Positions 1 to 8,987 of a stretch of 39,006 nt of DNA are shown here, one piece after another (position 1 is the first letter of the stretch; every line of letters begins with the position of its first letter). A program made the translations under genes and the position numbers. The notes beneath the pieces are model-generated. The model did not search any database. It was not told where the DNA came from and saw only the letters and a program-made list of their open reading frames with translations. Source of the DNA: Verrucomicrobiales bacterium (GTDB lineage Bacteria; Verrucomicrobiota; Verrucomicrobiia; Verrucomicrobiales; DEV007); assembly GCA_021648365.1 (NCBI GenBank), contig JAKISY010000038.1:1-39006 (forward strand), in the 5' to 3' direction.

Positions 1-162
1 TCGAGAAGTAAAAGTGAGTTGGTTCGCCCAGAGCATGTAAAAATAGTAAAAGCAGAGATCAAGGAATATGCAAAGCACAAAAAAATATGTGGGGAACTCA
101 TCGAGCTATGTATTGAGCACTCAAAAGCGAAATTAAAGCTTCTCAAAGAGGCTTCTTCATAG
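1..162 (+). CDS. C-terminal end of an unknown small protein (partial)
   Basis: Frame 1 is open from the left edge to a TAG at 160-162 and gives 53 residues. The peptide is Lys/Glu rich and helical in character, with a stretch ending in HSKAKLKLLKEASS. This composition resembles the C-termini of small transposon- or DUF6788-associated proteins, but the similarity is from memory and weak. The N-terminal part lies outside the window, so no function is assigned. The 176 bases between its stop and the end of the next gene contain nothing I could identify. Confidence 0.4.
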   Translation, partial: SRSKSELVRPEHVKIVKAEIKEYAKHKKICGELIELCIEHSKAKLKLLKEASS

Positions 163-338
163 TAGAAAAACTTATCACTCTCCAGCTAGATAGATTACCT
201 ATCAAAAATCATAGGAGTAATTCAAAATCACCCTAAAGTCCTCGCGGCCTTCACCACCAATCGCTCCGTCGGCGGCTAAGTCTGAAATGAGAGAAAACCG
301 GGAAGTAGGCGAACCCCTATAATACCATTCCAAAATAC

Positions 339-2468
339 TCAATCAATCAACAGCCAATCAATCGCGTTGTTGAAACCTCCCTTATGAGAAGATACGGACA
401 GTGAACCGCCGCTTTTTTCAAATTCAATTTTTGCCGCTTGATACAAACTTGGATCTTCGCCGACCAGCCAAACTTTGTGGCTAGTGGCTAAATTTAAAAG
501 TCCAGTCAGGTCTCCATATTTTACTGAACCCGGAATGAAATCAGGATCACGGAAACTGGTGATGTCAGCAAACCTGAACTCATCACTGACGATGATCGCT
601 TTATCAACAGTATCTCCAGCTAAGGCGAGCGCTGCTGCGGCTACTGGTCCAGCACCATTACTGCCGATCAAATAGATTTTGTGATCAGGTGAAGATTTCT
701 TAGCGTAAGTGATTAGGCTAAGAATGTCCTGAGCGCGATTGGCAAATACGGAATGATTGTATCCATGGGTGTAAGCCGCCGACTCACGCGGATTTTTGAC
801 CACTGCACTTGCGGTTAATTTTTTTCCTTCTGCTAAAAACTCACCCTGTTTAAAAAGGTCAGCGCTGAGAACTCGGCAACCTCTATCTGCTAAGAACTTA
901 GCTTCCGAAATCGCTCGCCCGTTTTGTTTAAATAAACCCGACTTCCCTTTACCGTCCACCCAGATCACCGTGATGCCTCGAGCTTTCTTTTTATCCGCCG
1001 CGATCTCCGCCAAAGGCAGCTCACTGCCAGTCGATTTCTGGCGTAGCAAATGATCTTCCACGCTGACATCCCCCGCCGTGGGCATCCCTCCTCCACCTAT
1101 CATCACCTGCCATGCCGCCTTGACCGTATCGCGACGTTGCTCTGCTGACATCGCCGCCAGTTGATAGTCCGATTCATCTGCGAGTTGTCCCATCAGCTTT
1201 TTCTCAAACACATCCCCTCCCGCAGGAGCAGGGTGCTGAGCATCCCAAACCAAATGCTCAGCAGATGTCAGGCGTTTGAAATCTTTTTCGACGATGGGTT
1301 CCTTGTGCCCTAAACCCAATTCCTTATTGAACAAGTTATACATCAGCTCACGAGTCACATAATTATAGTTATGATGAAAATGAGTGAGATCAGCACAAAA
1401 CACCTGATCCTTTTTCCCATAAAGCCCATAGAGCTTCTGCAACTCAGGGAACCCCTTGCCCTCGATCAGCATCTCCTTAGTCCAATCGTTAGCAGCGGTC
1501 ATGCCCTGCGGCTTAGGCGCAAACAAAGCTGCCAGCTCCACATTTCCCGTACCTATTCTCAACAGACTAGCATTTTCGCAAGTGCAGCCTCCCTGCATCG
1601 AACTCGACACCATACCATTGGGAAACGCCACGATCGGGCGCGGATCGATCGCGCACAGGATGATCGTCTGAGTGCCGCCACCGCTGCCCCCCGTCACACC
1701 GATTGTTTTGGGATCCGTATCCGGCAGAGCTTCGAGAAAATCCAAAGCCCGAATCGAATTCCAAGTCTGAATCCCAAACGCCGATTGCAAACGCAACTCA
1801 GCCTGAGCACTGAACAGCCCCCAGCTCTCCTTGCCCTCAAAGTCAGGGCGCTGCTTTTTGAAACCATGCACCAACTCACGGGACAACTGACCATTGTCCG
1901 CATAACCCATCATATCATATAAAAACACCACCGCTCCCAATCGAGCCAGGGTAGCGCATCGAGCGACTTTGGGGAAACGCCCCGAGTCGACATATTTTTC
2001 TCCCCCCTCGGCGATTTGTTTGAGCACTCCCTTTTCTCCCAGATCCATCAAGCGCCCTCCATGCCCGTGCGGAGACAGAACGGCAGGCACCTGTTTGCCT
2101 GCCGGAATGTTTTCCGGGCGGAAAAGCAGCCCTGTCACAAACAACCCTGGCACTGATTCAAAATAAACTTTTTCCACCGTAAACCCTGGACGAGTCACCT
2201 TGCCATGAATCACTGCATTGAGTGGCGTTTTTTGGGGCATCGGCCACAAGCCGTTGGACACCAAGATCCGCCGCCGCAAATCCGCCGCTCTTTTTTCCCA
2301 ATCAGCAAGAGTAGCGGGCACTTCAAAAGGAAAGAAGCCGTGCAGATCTTTGAGATCCTGAAGCCGCGCATCTGCAGGCAGCTTGCCATCTGGCAATACA
2401 CGTGGAGCTTGGGAAAATAGGGACGAAGTCAGGCTGGTGAATACGACCAGTGCGATTAAGGGTTTCAT
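339..2468 (-). CDS. secreted two-domain alpha/beta-hydrolase (acetyl-xylan-esterase-like)
   Basis: The 709-residue protein starts with a signal peptide (about residues 1-20, hydrophobic core IALVVFTSL, cleavage near FSQA). The first alpha/beta-hydrolase domain (about 60-400) carries the oxyanion-type HGHGG at 135-139 and the nucleophile elbow GGSGGG with Ser262. Several His residues (THFHHNYNY) near the end of this domain could supply the catalytic His. A second hydrolase-like fold (about 490-709) has an elbow-like GSNGAG at 602-607, with Asn where the Ser nucleophile would be expected, so it is probably non-catalytic. Large esterases of this kind in Planctomycetes and Verrucomicrobia are generally annotated as acetyl xylan esterase or dienelactone-hydrolase-like, acting on acylated polysaccharides outside the cytoplasm. 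The substrate is not determined by the sequence. No clear Shine-Dalgarno precedes the ATG. The decayed PIN gene ends 6 bp upstream, so the promoter may lie within that remnant. Confidence 0.85.
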   Translation of the reverse strand: MKPLIALVVFTSLTSSLFSQAPRVLPDGKLPADARLQDLKDLHGFFPFEVPATLADWEKRAADLRRRILVSNGLWPMPQKTPLNAVIHGKVTRPGFTVEKVYFESVPGLFVTGLLFRPENIPAGKQVPAVLSPHGHGGRLMDLGEKGVLKQIAEGGEKYVDSGRFPKVARCATLARLGAVVFLYDMMGYADNGQLSRELVHGFKKQRPDFEGKESWGLFSAQAELRLQSAFGIQTWNSIRALDFLEALPDTDPKTIGVTGGSGGGTQTIILCAIDPRPIVAFPNGMVSSSMQGGCTCENASLLRIGTGNVELAALFAPKPQGMTAANDWTKEMLIEGKGFPELQKLYGLYGKKDQVFCADLTHFHHNYNYVTRELMYNLFNKELGLGHKEPIVEKDFKRLTSAEHLVWDAQHPAPAGGDVFEKKLMGQLADESDYQLAAMSAEQRRDTVKAAWQVMIGGGGMPTAGDVSVEDHLLRQKSTGSELPLAEIAADKKKARGITVIWVDGKGKSGLFKQNGRAISEAKFLADRGCRVLSADLFKQGEFLAEGKKLTASAVVKNPRESAAYTHGYNHSVFANRAQDILSLITYAKKSSPDHKIYLIGSNGAGPVAAAALALAGDTVDKAIIVSDEFRFADITSFRDPDFIPGSVKYGDLTGLLNLATSHKVWLVGEDPSLYQAAKIEFEKSGGSLSVSSHKGGFNNAIDWLLID

Positions 2469-2473
2469 AGATA

Positions 2474-2623
2474 CTAGGGTTTAGAGTGCCAACAAGGTCC
2501 ATCACATGTCAGGCAAGGTTCAGTTAGCGCTTCAAAATGAGCTCTTGCCCATTCATGATACTGATCACGCTTATTCAAAGCTGCCACAATCGGACCGCAA
2601 TCAATCAATACCGCCTGAGCCAT
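2474..2623 (-). pseudogene. truncated PIN-domain (VapC-like) toxin
   Basis: An ATG at 2623-2621 overlaps the end of the upstream antitoxin gene by 23 bp, as is usual for RHH/PIN pairs. It opens a 49-codon frame beginning MAQAVLIDCGPIVAALNKRD, then QYHEWARAHFEAL and TEPCLTCD. This matches the N-terminal third of a PIN ribonuclease, where the first catalytic Asp is D8 in VLIDCGP. After LTCD the similarity stops and the frame ends eight codons later. PIN toxins are normally 130-140 residues, so the other acidic active-site residues are absent. The remainder appears to have been replaced by the esterase locus, whose ATG is 6 bp further on. It could still encode a peptide, but catalysis is not expected. 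Confidence 0.75.
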
Positions 2624-2843
2624 AATTTTTCAAATGTTCCTGATTTGTAGAAAGGTCTTTGGGGAGATCCTTCTCGTCAATAACCAAATCATGCATACGC
2701 TCCCACAGCGTAACAGCCGTCGGCTTTTGACCTTGCTCAAGACGCTCGCGCACAATTTCGGATTTTGACACCCGTCGTTCCTGCGCAGCAGCTTCGATTT
2801 CCGCCAATAAGGGATCTGGAACTTCGACGGTCAGAGTTTTCAT
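2601..2843 (-). CDS. ribbon-helix-helix (CopG/Arc-type) antitoxin
   Basis: I chose the ATG at 2843 (MKTLTVEVPD...), giving 80 residues. The longer frame to 2888 adds only a non-conserved leader. The N-terminus has the beta-strand TLTVEVP followed by two helices, PLLAEIEAAAQERR and SKSEIVRERLEQG, which is the ribbon-helix-helix DNA-binding pattern. The C-terminal half (LWERMHDLVIDEKDLPKDL) resembles the toxin-wrapping tail of antitoxins paired with PIN toxins. Its partner gene overlaps its 3' end but is truncated, which makes this an orphan antitoxin. It may still repress its own promoter. Confidence 0.8.
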   Translation of the reverse strand: MKTLTVEVPDPLLAEIEAAAQERRVSKSEIVRERLEQGQKPTAVTLWERMHDLVIDEKDLPKDLSTNQEHLKNYGSGGID

Positions 2844-2872
2844 GGCGCCAATATAACATGCCCTCTCCCCAT

Positions 2873-2887
2873 ACGCAATACCATGCA
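2873..2887. repeat. degenerate copy of the ACGCAAT palindrome
   Basis: The sequence ACGCAATACCATGCA lies just upstream of the RHH gene. It matches the ACGCAAT-ACC-ATTGCGT palindrome seen at 21226, 31230 and 31335, with one base missing in the right arm. It is included because its position in another intergenic gap supports a dispersed repeat family. As a single degenerate copy it is weak. Confidence 0.35.
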
Positions 2888-2994
2888 AAGCCTTTCAAAT
2901 CCACTATTCTAGCGAAGAGCCTCTTGCCTTAGAGCCAATGCGAGCTAATTATTGAGTCGCAGCGCGCGCTGCCGCCGATCAACTACATTTTATC

Positions 2995-5835
2995 ATGACC
3001 TCACAAGCCATACGCCAGTCCTTCCTCGATTTTTTTCAGGAAAAACAGCACACCATCGTGCCGTCTGCCTCTTTGATGCCGACTTCACCCAATTTGCTGT
3101 TCACCAACGCGGGCATGAATCAATTTGTCCCCTATTTCCTCGGAGCAGAAAACGCCCCCTACGATCCACCTCGCGCAGCAGATACCCAGAAATGTATCCG
3201 CGCTGGCGGCAAACACAACGACCTCGAGGATGTCGGTTACGACACCTACCATCACACTCTTTTCGAAATGCTCGGCAACTGGAGCTTTGGCGATTATTTC
3301 AAACAAGAAGCCATCGAGTGGGCTTGGGAACTGCTGACCGAACGCTGGAACCTGCCCGCAGAACGACTCTACGCGACGGTTTACAAACCGGGTGAAGGCG
3401 ATCCCGCCGACTTCGATCAAGAAGCCTATGACATTTGGAAAAAACTCTTTGAAAAAGCCGGTCTCGATCCCGACGTCCACATCGTCAACGGCAACAAAAA
3501 GGACAACTTCTGGATGATGGGCGATACCGGCCCCTGTGGCCCCTGCTCGGAACTTCATATCGACCTCACGCCAAAAGGTGACACCAAAGGCTCGCTGGTG
3601 AACTCCGATGATGCCCGCTGCATCGAAATCTGGAATCTAGTTTTCATCCAATTCAACGCCGAGCCCGACGGTAGCTTCCGCCCGCTACCTGCATGCCACG
3701 TCGATACCGGCATGGGATTCGAGCGCGTCTGCTCGATCATTCAAGGCACCAAAAACTCGACCGATTTTTCTACGCTCGTCTCCAACTACGATACCGACGT
3801 CTTCACCCCGCTCTTTGATCGCCTCAGTGAACTGAGTGGCAAAAGCTATCAACGCACTCTGCCAGCAATGGGCAAGCGCGAAGGACTCACTGAACAAGAG
3901 CAAATCGACGTCGCCTTCCGCGTCATCGCCGATCACATCCGCACACTATCTTTTTCCATCGCCGACGGCATCCTGCCATCGAACGAGGGACGTGGTTATG
4001 TGTTGCGACGCATCTTACGCCGTGCCGTTCGTTACGCACGCAACTTAGGCTTAGGTGAAGACGGCGCTAAAATCCTTAGCTCATTGGTGCAAACCTTAGT
4101 TGATGAATTTTCCCCCATCTTTCCAGAACTCAAAGAACGCCAAGCGAAAATCATCGCCACCCTGGATGCTGAAGAAGAAAGTTTCAACCGTACCCTAGAT
4201 CGCGGCATGAAACTCTTCGCCGATGCCTCGCAGCGCATTGATGACAAAGTTTTCCCCGGCGACGTGGCATTCAAACTCTACGACACTTACGGATTCCCTA
4301 TCGACCTCACCGTGCTGATGGCAGAAGAGCAAGGCTTGAGCGTGGACATGCCAGCTTACGAAGAAGAGCTGCAGGCACAGGTCAAACGTAGTCAAGCAGG
4401 GCGCAACTCGACCTTAGTCATGGCAGTCGATATCGATACCGACCTCGATACCAAGTTCATCGGTTTTGATACCACCGAATGTGATGCCAATGTGCTTGAG
4501 TCTTTCGAAAATGCCCACGGTCATTTCATCATCGTAGATGTCTGCCCCTTCTATGCTGAGATGGGTGGTCAAGTTGGCGATAGCGGAACCGTGACCGATG
4601 GCGACAATGAAATCAAAGTCTTGAATACCACTAAAGCCGGCGCCGCCATTTGCCTGCAAGTGGAAGAGTTGCCCCGCTCGAAAAAAGTTCAGCTCAAAGT
4701 AGATACCCACCGCCGCGCCAGCATCGAAGGCCACCACAGTGCCACCCACCTACTACATTGGGCATTGCACTCTGTGGTCAGCAACGATGTCACACAACAA
4801 GGCTCCATGGTCGCACCCGGACGCTTGCGCTTTGACTGCAACTGCGCTGCACTGAACACCGAACAAATCACTCAAATCGAAAACCTGGTGAATGAAAAAA
4901 TCACCGCGGCAGAAGATGTATTCTGGGGGGATCGTGATCACATCGAAGTGAAAGACCGAAAAGACATCATGCAGTTTTTTGGCGACAAATACGGCGATCA
5001 AGTTCGAGTCGTACAAATCGGAGGGAAAGAAGGACAGCTTGATGGTTACTCTATGGAGTTGTGTGGAGGCACTCATGTGCGCAACACCCAAGACATCGGC
5101 CTTTTCAAAATCCGCAGCGAAGCTGCCATCGCCGCAGGTATTCGCAGAATCGAAGCCGTCTGCGGTGACGCTGCGATAGAATTCTTAGATCAAAGCCTCG
5201 CCGAACTCAAAGCCGAGCATGATCTGATCGATCAGAAATTGCAACTCAGCAATCAAGCCCTCGTTAAAGCATCCTCAGAAGCGGTGGCGGCGCCAGAATT
5301 AGACGAAGCCGTGGTCGCCTCATTCCTAGTGATGATGGATCATACCCCAGAACTAAAACAGCAAGCGATCGACGCCTATCGCTCACGCAATGCAGTGCTG
5401 AAAACAGCTGCTAGCGATGCTGATAAAAAACTCAAGAAAATCAAATCTGCTGCCCAAGCAGGTCAAGCTGACGCTTTGATCAACGAGCTGACAGCAAAAG
5501 CCGTAGCCGATGCTGGCGATGGCACACCCATTTTAATAGAAAACTTTGCAGATGCAGACCCGGGCTTACTACAAGAGCTACTCAACGGATTGAAAAAAAG
5601 CCATTTCGCAGGTATCGCCGTGATGACCCTACCCGCTGGGGGCAAAGTCAACCTCGCCATCTATGTGGCTCCCACGCTCACGGATCGATTCCAAGCAGGC
5701 AAGCTGATGGGCGACTTAGCCCCCATCATCGGCGGACGCGGTGGCGGCAAAGCTGAAATGGCTCGCGGTGCAGGCAACGATGAAGGCAAAATCGCGGAAC
5801 TCCAGCTAAAGGCAAAAGAGCTACTGGCACAGTAG
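2995..5835 (+). CDS. alaS: alanine--tRNA ligase
   Basis: The 946-residue class II aminoacyl-tRNA synthetase charges tRNA-Ala in the cytoplasm. The N-terminal catalytic domain shows the typical RQSFLDFFQEKQH opening, SLMPTSPNLLFTNAGMNQF, the GPCGPCSELH block and GRGYVLRRILRRAVR. The editing domain has HHSATHLLH (about residues 579-587) and CGGTHV (about 690), the metal-binding editing residues. A C-Ala domain ends with GGRGGGKAEMARG (about 912). The protein is somewhat longer than the E. coli enzyme (876 residues), mainly through insertions around residues 280-310 and in the editing linker. The start matches the family N-terminus, but no Shine-Dalgarno precedes it. The gene is convergent with the NtrC-type regulator, with only 3 bp between stop codons and no separate terminator. 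Confidence 0.98.
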   Translation: MTSQAIRQSFLDFFQEKQHTIVPSASLMPTSPNLLFTNAGMNQFVPYFLGAENAPYDPPRAADTQKCIRAGGKHNDLEDVGYDTYHHTLFEMLGNWSFGDYFKQEAIEWAWELLTERWNLPAERLYATVYKPGEGDPADFDQEAYDIWKKLFEKAGLDPDVHIVNGNKKDNFWMMGDTGPCGPCSELHIDLTPKGDTKGSLVNSDDARCIEIWNLVFIQFNAEPDGSFRPLPACHVDTGMGFERVCSIIQGTKNSTDFSTLVSNYDTDVFTPLFDRLSELSGKSYQRTLPAMGKREGLTEQEQIDVAFRVIADHIRTLSFSIADGILPSNEGRGYVLRRILRRAVRYARNLGLGEDGAKILSSLVQTLVDEFSPIFPELKERQAKIIATLDAEEESFNRTLDRGMKLFADASQRIDDKVFPGDVAFKLYDTYGFPIDLTVLMAEEQGLSVDMPAYEEELQAQVKRSQAGRNSTLVMAVDIDTDLDTKFIGFDTTECDANVLESFENAHGHFIIVDVCPFYAEMGGQVGDSGTVTDGDNEIKVLNTTKAGAAICLQVEELPRSKKVQLKVDTHRRASIEGHHSATHLLHWALHSVVSNDVTQQGSMVAPGRLRFDCNCAALNTEQITQIENLVNEKITAAEDVFWGDRDHIEVKDRKDIMQFFGDKYGDQVRVVQIGGKEGQLDGYSMELCGGTHVRNTQDIGLFKIRSEAAIAAGIRRIEAVCGDAAIEFLDQSLAELKAEHDLIDQKLQLSNQALVKASSEAVAAPELDEAVVASFLVMMDHTPELKQQAIDAYRSRNAVLKTAASDADKKLKKIKSAAQAGQADALINELTAKAVADAGDGTPILIENFADADPGLLQELLNGLKKSHFAGIAVMTLPAGGKVNLAIYVAPTLTDRFQAGKLMGDLAPIIGGRGGGKAEMARGAGNDEGKIAELQLKAKELLAQ

Positions 5836-5838
5836 AAG

Positions 5839-7263
5839 TCAAACCTCTTGCTTTAATTTGCGTTGCAAAGTTCGACGGCTGATCCCTAACAGACGTGCTG
5901 CCTCAGTGCGATTGCCCGCAGTGCGCTCCAACGCTAGCTCAATGTAGTGCTGCTCCATCTTATCTAGATTCAACTCCACCTCCCCCCCCACAGCAACCGC
6001 TTCACGGCTCGCTGGCCTTCCCGATGTTTGCACCTCGCGACCTCGCTCATGGCTACGCCCAGCCACTAACAATCCACCGCCTTCTTTCACAAATAGAGGC
6101 AAATGGCGCAGTGTTATCTTAGGGCCATTGCTCATCACCACCCCATGTTCGATCGCGGTTCGCAATTCCCGCACATTGCCGGGCCAATCGTAGTCGATTA
6201 ACCGTTGCAAGGCATCTGAGGTCAATTCGCGATAAGGCTTCTCGTTCTCTTCCGCAAATTCTCGCAAAAAGGTATCACTCAACAAAACAATATCCTCCTT
6301 ACGCGCTCGCAGTGGCGGCATCTCTATGCGAATCACATTCAAGCGGAAATACAAATCGTCTCGAAATTCTCCCTCTTCTACCAATTCAGATAATCTTTTA
6401 TTGGTCGCAGCGATCACTCGCACATCCACTTTGATCACCTGATTCCCCCCTACTCTCTGAATCGTACGCTCACCTAAAGCGCGCAAAAGTTTCACCTGAG
6501 TATTACCATCAATCTCGCCAATTTCGTCGAGAAACAATGTTCCCCCATCAGCCTCCTCAAAGCGCCCTTTACGTCGCTCCGTCGCCCCCGTGAACGCACC
6601 ACGTTCATGGCCGAACAGTTCACTCTCCAACAACTGTGGACTCAATGCCGCGCAATGAACAATAGTTAATTTTGACTTCGGACGGCCGCTCAGATTATGA
6701 ATCGAATGCGCAATCAACTCCTTACCCGTTCCACTCTCCCCCTCGATCAATACCGTCGCTTTCGTCGCTGCTACTTGTTGCACCGTCTCAAAAACTGGGT
6801 GCATCACCGGAGAACTACCGATGATGTTCTCCATCGAAAAACGCTTCTCGACCTGCCGCTTCAGCGAAGCATTCTCCGTCTCAACCGAGCGACTACGGAT
6901 CGCACGTTTGATCACCAGCTCCAGCTCATCGATGTTGAGAGGTTTGCTCACATAATCGTAAGCCCCACGTTTCATCGCCTCCACCGCGATATCGACCGAG
7001 CCATAGGCAGTCATCATGATGCATACCGGAGGCTTGGGGATCTTTAGCGCCTCCGCGATCAACTCCATCCCATCCTCTCCACCCAGACGCAAATCCGTCA
7101 CCATCACCTCGACCGATTCCGAGCGCAAAACCTCTAAGGCCTCTGCCTTGTTAGCCGCTACGTAGATATCAAATTCATCCTCAAAGGAGCGACGCAGCCC
7201 GTCGCGAGTATTTTTCTCATCATCGACGATGAGCACTACGGTATCTTCAAGATCCATCATCAC
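5839..7263 (-). CDS. NtrC-family sigma-54-dependent response regulator
   Basis: The 474-residue protein has a receiver domain (about 8-122) with the acidic pocket at D14/D15, phospho-acceptor D57 in VMVTDLRLG, T85 and K107 in YVSKP. The AAA+ domain (about 145-380) has Walker A GESGTGKE (175-182), the sigma-54 contact loop GAFTGA (222-227) and Walker B TLFLDEIGE (about 242-250). A Fis-type HTH forms the C-terminus (ERTAGNRTEAARLLGIS followed by RRTLQRKLKQ). This is the full architecture of an activator of sigma-54 promoters, and all signature residues are intact. It overlaps the upstream kinase gene by 4 bp, so the two are co-translated. Its targets are not evident in the window. Confidence 0.96.
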   Translation of the reverse strand: MMMDLEDTVVLIVDDEKNTRDGLRRSFEDEFDIYVAANKAEALEVLRSESVEVMVTDLRLGGEDGMELIAEALKIPKPPVCIMMTAYGSVDIAVEAMKRGAYDYVSKPLNIDELELVIKRAIRSRSVETENASLKRQVEKRFSMENIIGSSPVMHPVFETVQQVAATKATVLIEGESGTGKELIAHSIHNLSGRPKSKLTIVHCAALSPQLLESELFGHERGAFTGATERRKGRFEEADGGTLFLDEIGEIDGNTQVKLLRALGERTIQRVGGNQVIKVDVRVIAATNKRLSELVEEGEFRDDLYFRLNVIRIEMPPLRARKEDIVLLSDTFLREFAEENEKPYRELTSDALQRLIDYDWPGNVRELRTAIEHGVVMSNGPKITLRHLPLFVKEGGGLLVAGRSHERGREVQTSGRPASREAVAVGGEVELNLDKMEQHYIELALERTAGNRTEAARLLGISRRTLQRKLKQEV

Positions 7264-8495
7264 TTCACATCTCCCTCTTGCACAATTTTCTCTGCTATGG
7301 TCTCCACCTCGATCACCTCTCCCTCCTCCTCATGCACCTTCTCATCTGGTCCAGATAAAAGACGCATGCGCTTATCTATCCTAGGCAGATAGATCGTCAC
7401 CGCAGACCCCTTGCCCTGCTCACTATCAAATTCCACCTCGCCGCCGTGCTCACGCACAATCCGACGCACGATCATCAACCCCAAACCTGAACCCGCCTTC
7501 TTAGTTGTGAAGTAAGGTTCAAATACTTTCCCCACCTGTTCCGCCGTCACTCCACTGCCCGTATCGGCGATGCGGATACTCACATTGTAATCATCCCGAT
7601 CCACCTCAATTTGCAGCACCCCATCCGAGCCGATCGCCTGACAAGCATTACGGATCAAATTATACAAAACCTGCTTCATTTGATCTCTGTCTAGAGGCAA
7701 GTCAGGAACGGCAGGATTCAACTCTAATTTCACCTCAATGCCTCGATCCTCTATTTCACTGGATAAAAACTTCACCGCTTGCCGCACCAATTCACCCAAA
7801 TCCACCAATTCCGTGCGCAACTGACTTGGCCTCACCGCATTGAGAAATTTTTCCACAATCAAATCCAACCTCGTGATCTCACCTCGTGCGACATCCAACA
7901 GCTCATTGACCTCCTGACGCAGTTCGTCATCCGCTACCTTCTTCAACTTCCTTTGCACCAGTTGCAGATGAATGTTCAACGAATTCAACGGATTGCCGAT
8001 CTCATGCGCCACCCCAGCTGCCAACATCGTCAGTGCATTCATTTTTTCAGACTCTATCTCCTCCTCCCTGAGCTGACGAGATTGGGTAGTATCGCGCAAA
8101 AGCAAAACGAAGCCCTCCAGCTCACCCTCCTTATCATCTTTCAATGGTGCCACATAGAAATTGATATAACGGTTCTCTGGATAAAACACCTCCAGATCCC
8201 GGTTAACTACTCTCCTAGATTTCGTGAGCTTTTCCCAGTCCAAACCTCGCACCTTCGATACGATCGGCTGCCCAATCGCATCCTTACGATCAAAGCCAAA
8301 CAACTCACCTGCCGCCAGATTCAAATAGTGAATCAACCCATCCTCATCCGTCACAATCACCCCCTCGCGCAAAGCATCGAAGACTTTTTCTAAAAACCCC
8401 ATCTCCTGCACAATCCGCAATACGTGACCCTGCAGCTCTTCAGGCCCCACCCGATCCACATGATCTATAAATTTATCAATAAAACGCGATTTCAT
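7260..8495 (-). CDS. cytoplasmic PAS-domain sensor histidine kinase (NtrB-like)
   Basis: The 411-residue kinase is the probable partner of the sigma-54 activator directly downstream. A PAS domain occupies about residues 35-145 (FDALREGVIVTDEDGLIHYLN...). The HisKA dimerisation helix carries the phospho-acceptor His164 in AHEIGNPLNSL, where Gly stands at the position more often occupied by Arg. The HATPase domain has the N box (QVLYNLIRNACQAI), DTGSGV and GSGLGLMIVRRI. No transmembrane segment or signal peptide is present, so it senses a cytoplasmic signal or receives it from another protein. The acidic C-terminal tail (about 375-411) is unusual and of unknown role. It is divergent from cutA with 15 bp between the start codons. 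Confidence 0.95.
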   Translation of the reverse strand: MKSRFIDKFIDHVDRVGPEELQGHVLRIVQEMGFLEKVFDALREGVIVTDEDGLIHYLNLAAGELFGFDRKDAIGQPIVSKVRGLDWEKLTKSRRVVNRDLEVFYPENRYINFYVAPLKDDKEGELEGFVLLLRDTTQSRQLREEEIESEKMNALTMLAAGVAHEIGNPLNSLNIHLQLVQRKLKKVADDELRQEVNELLDVARGEITRLDLIVEKFLNAVRPSQLRTELVDLGELVRQAVKFLSSEIEDRGIEVKLELNPAVPDLPLDRDQMKQVLYNLIRNACQAIGSDGVLQIEVDRDDYNVSIRIADTGSGVTAEQVGKVFEPYFTTKKAGSGLGLMIVRRIVREHGGEVEFDSEQGKGSAVTIYLPRIDKRMRLLSGPDEKVHEEEGEVIEVETIAEKIVQEGDVK

Positions 8496-8510
8496 GTGCT
8501 ACCTTTTTTC

Positions 8511-8837
8511 ATGGCAAAAGATCAATACATCCTCATCCTCACCACTTTCCCTGATACTGAATCAGCGCGACAAATTGGCACACTTCTGATCGAATTGCAA
8601 ATCGCAGCCTGTGTCAACATCCTGCCCGCATCTCAGTCCATTTATCGCTGGCAAGGGAAAATCGAAAACAAAACTGAAGTTCCAGTTTTTATCAAAAGCA
8701 CCAAAAACAACTACCCCAACATCGAGACTCGCATCCAAGAAGCCCACCCCGACCAAGTCCCCGAGATCATCTCCATGCCCATCGATCAAGGCTCCCCCGC
8801 CTATCTCGCCTGGATCTCAGAGTCCACCTTCGATTAA
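8511..8837 (+). CDS. cutA: divalent-cation tolerance protein CutA
   Basis: The start at 8511 (MAKDQYILILTTFPDTESARQ) gives 108 residues, the normal CutA length. The longer frame to 8424 would run back into the kinase gene. Family signatures are TTFPD near the N-terminus, LIELQIAACVNILP, IYRWQGKIE with the following glutamate-rich strand, and HPDQVPEIISMPI followed by YLAWI near the C-terminus. CutA forms trimers and is linked to copper tolerance in E. coli, but its biochemical role is still uncertain. The gene faces away from the two-component operon and shares its very short promoter gap. Confidence 0.93.
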   Translation: MAKDQYILILTTFPDTESARQIGTLLIELQIAACVNILPASQSIYRWQGKIENKTEVPVFIKSTKNNYPNIETRIQEAHPDQVPEIISMPIDQGSPAYLAWISESTFD

Positions 8838-8952
8838 GCTTCGGCTCAGTCCAACCTCGTCCACAGAAGTGACAACCTTTTTCTTCTAAAGGTCTGACCA
8901 CTTATCTGACCCATATTCATCAAGTGAGCAAAAAAAAAGCTCCTTTTGATAG

Positions 8953-8981
8953 TTGACACCTTCAGATGATAGTATTATTAT
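8953..8981 (+). promoter_or_regulatory. sigma-70-type promoter of the xre-res pair
   Basis: A consensus -35 TTGACA (8953-8958) is followed by a 17-bp spacer and a -10 TATTAT (8976-8981). The ATG at 8988 starts only 6 bases after the -10 box, about where transcription should begin, so the mRNA would be leaderless or nearly so. No Shine-Dalgarno is present. The call rests on hexamer match and spacing only. Confidence 0.7.
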
Positions 8982-8987
8982 TCTCAT

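Noticed and set aside
238..283. Short coding-like remnant ending FTTNRSVGG followed by a stop, plus strand
   Set aside because: Only about 13 codons, with no start and no supporting context. It could be a trace of a lost gene, but the evidence is insufficient.
1371..1922. 183-codon plus-strand frame inside the esterase gene
   Set aside because: It lies antisense to a conserved catalytic domain and has an Arg/His/Gln-rich shadow composition with no recognisable motif.
6913..6935. AGCTCCAGCT palindrome within the sigma-54 activator gene, like the REP core near the RAYT
   Set aside because: The flanking arms do not match the three hsdR palindromes and the sequence lies in conserved coding DNA, so coincidence is likely.
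8924..8950. GAGC...GCTC with an A-run between cutA and the Xre gene, as a possible terminator
   Set aside because: The stem has only 4 bp with a 9-base loop, and it lies directly upstream of the -35 box. Too weak to call.
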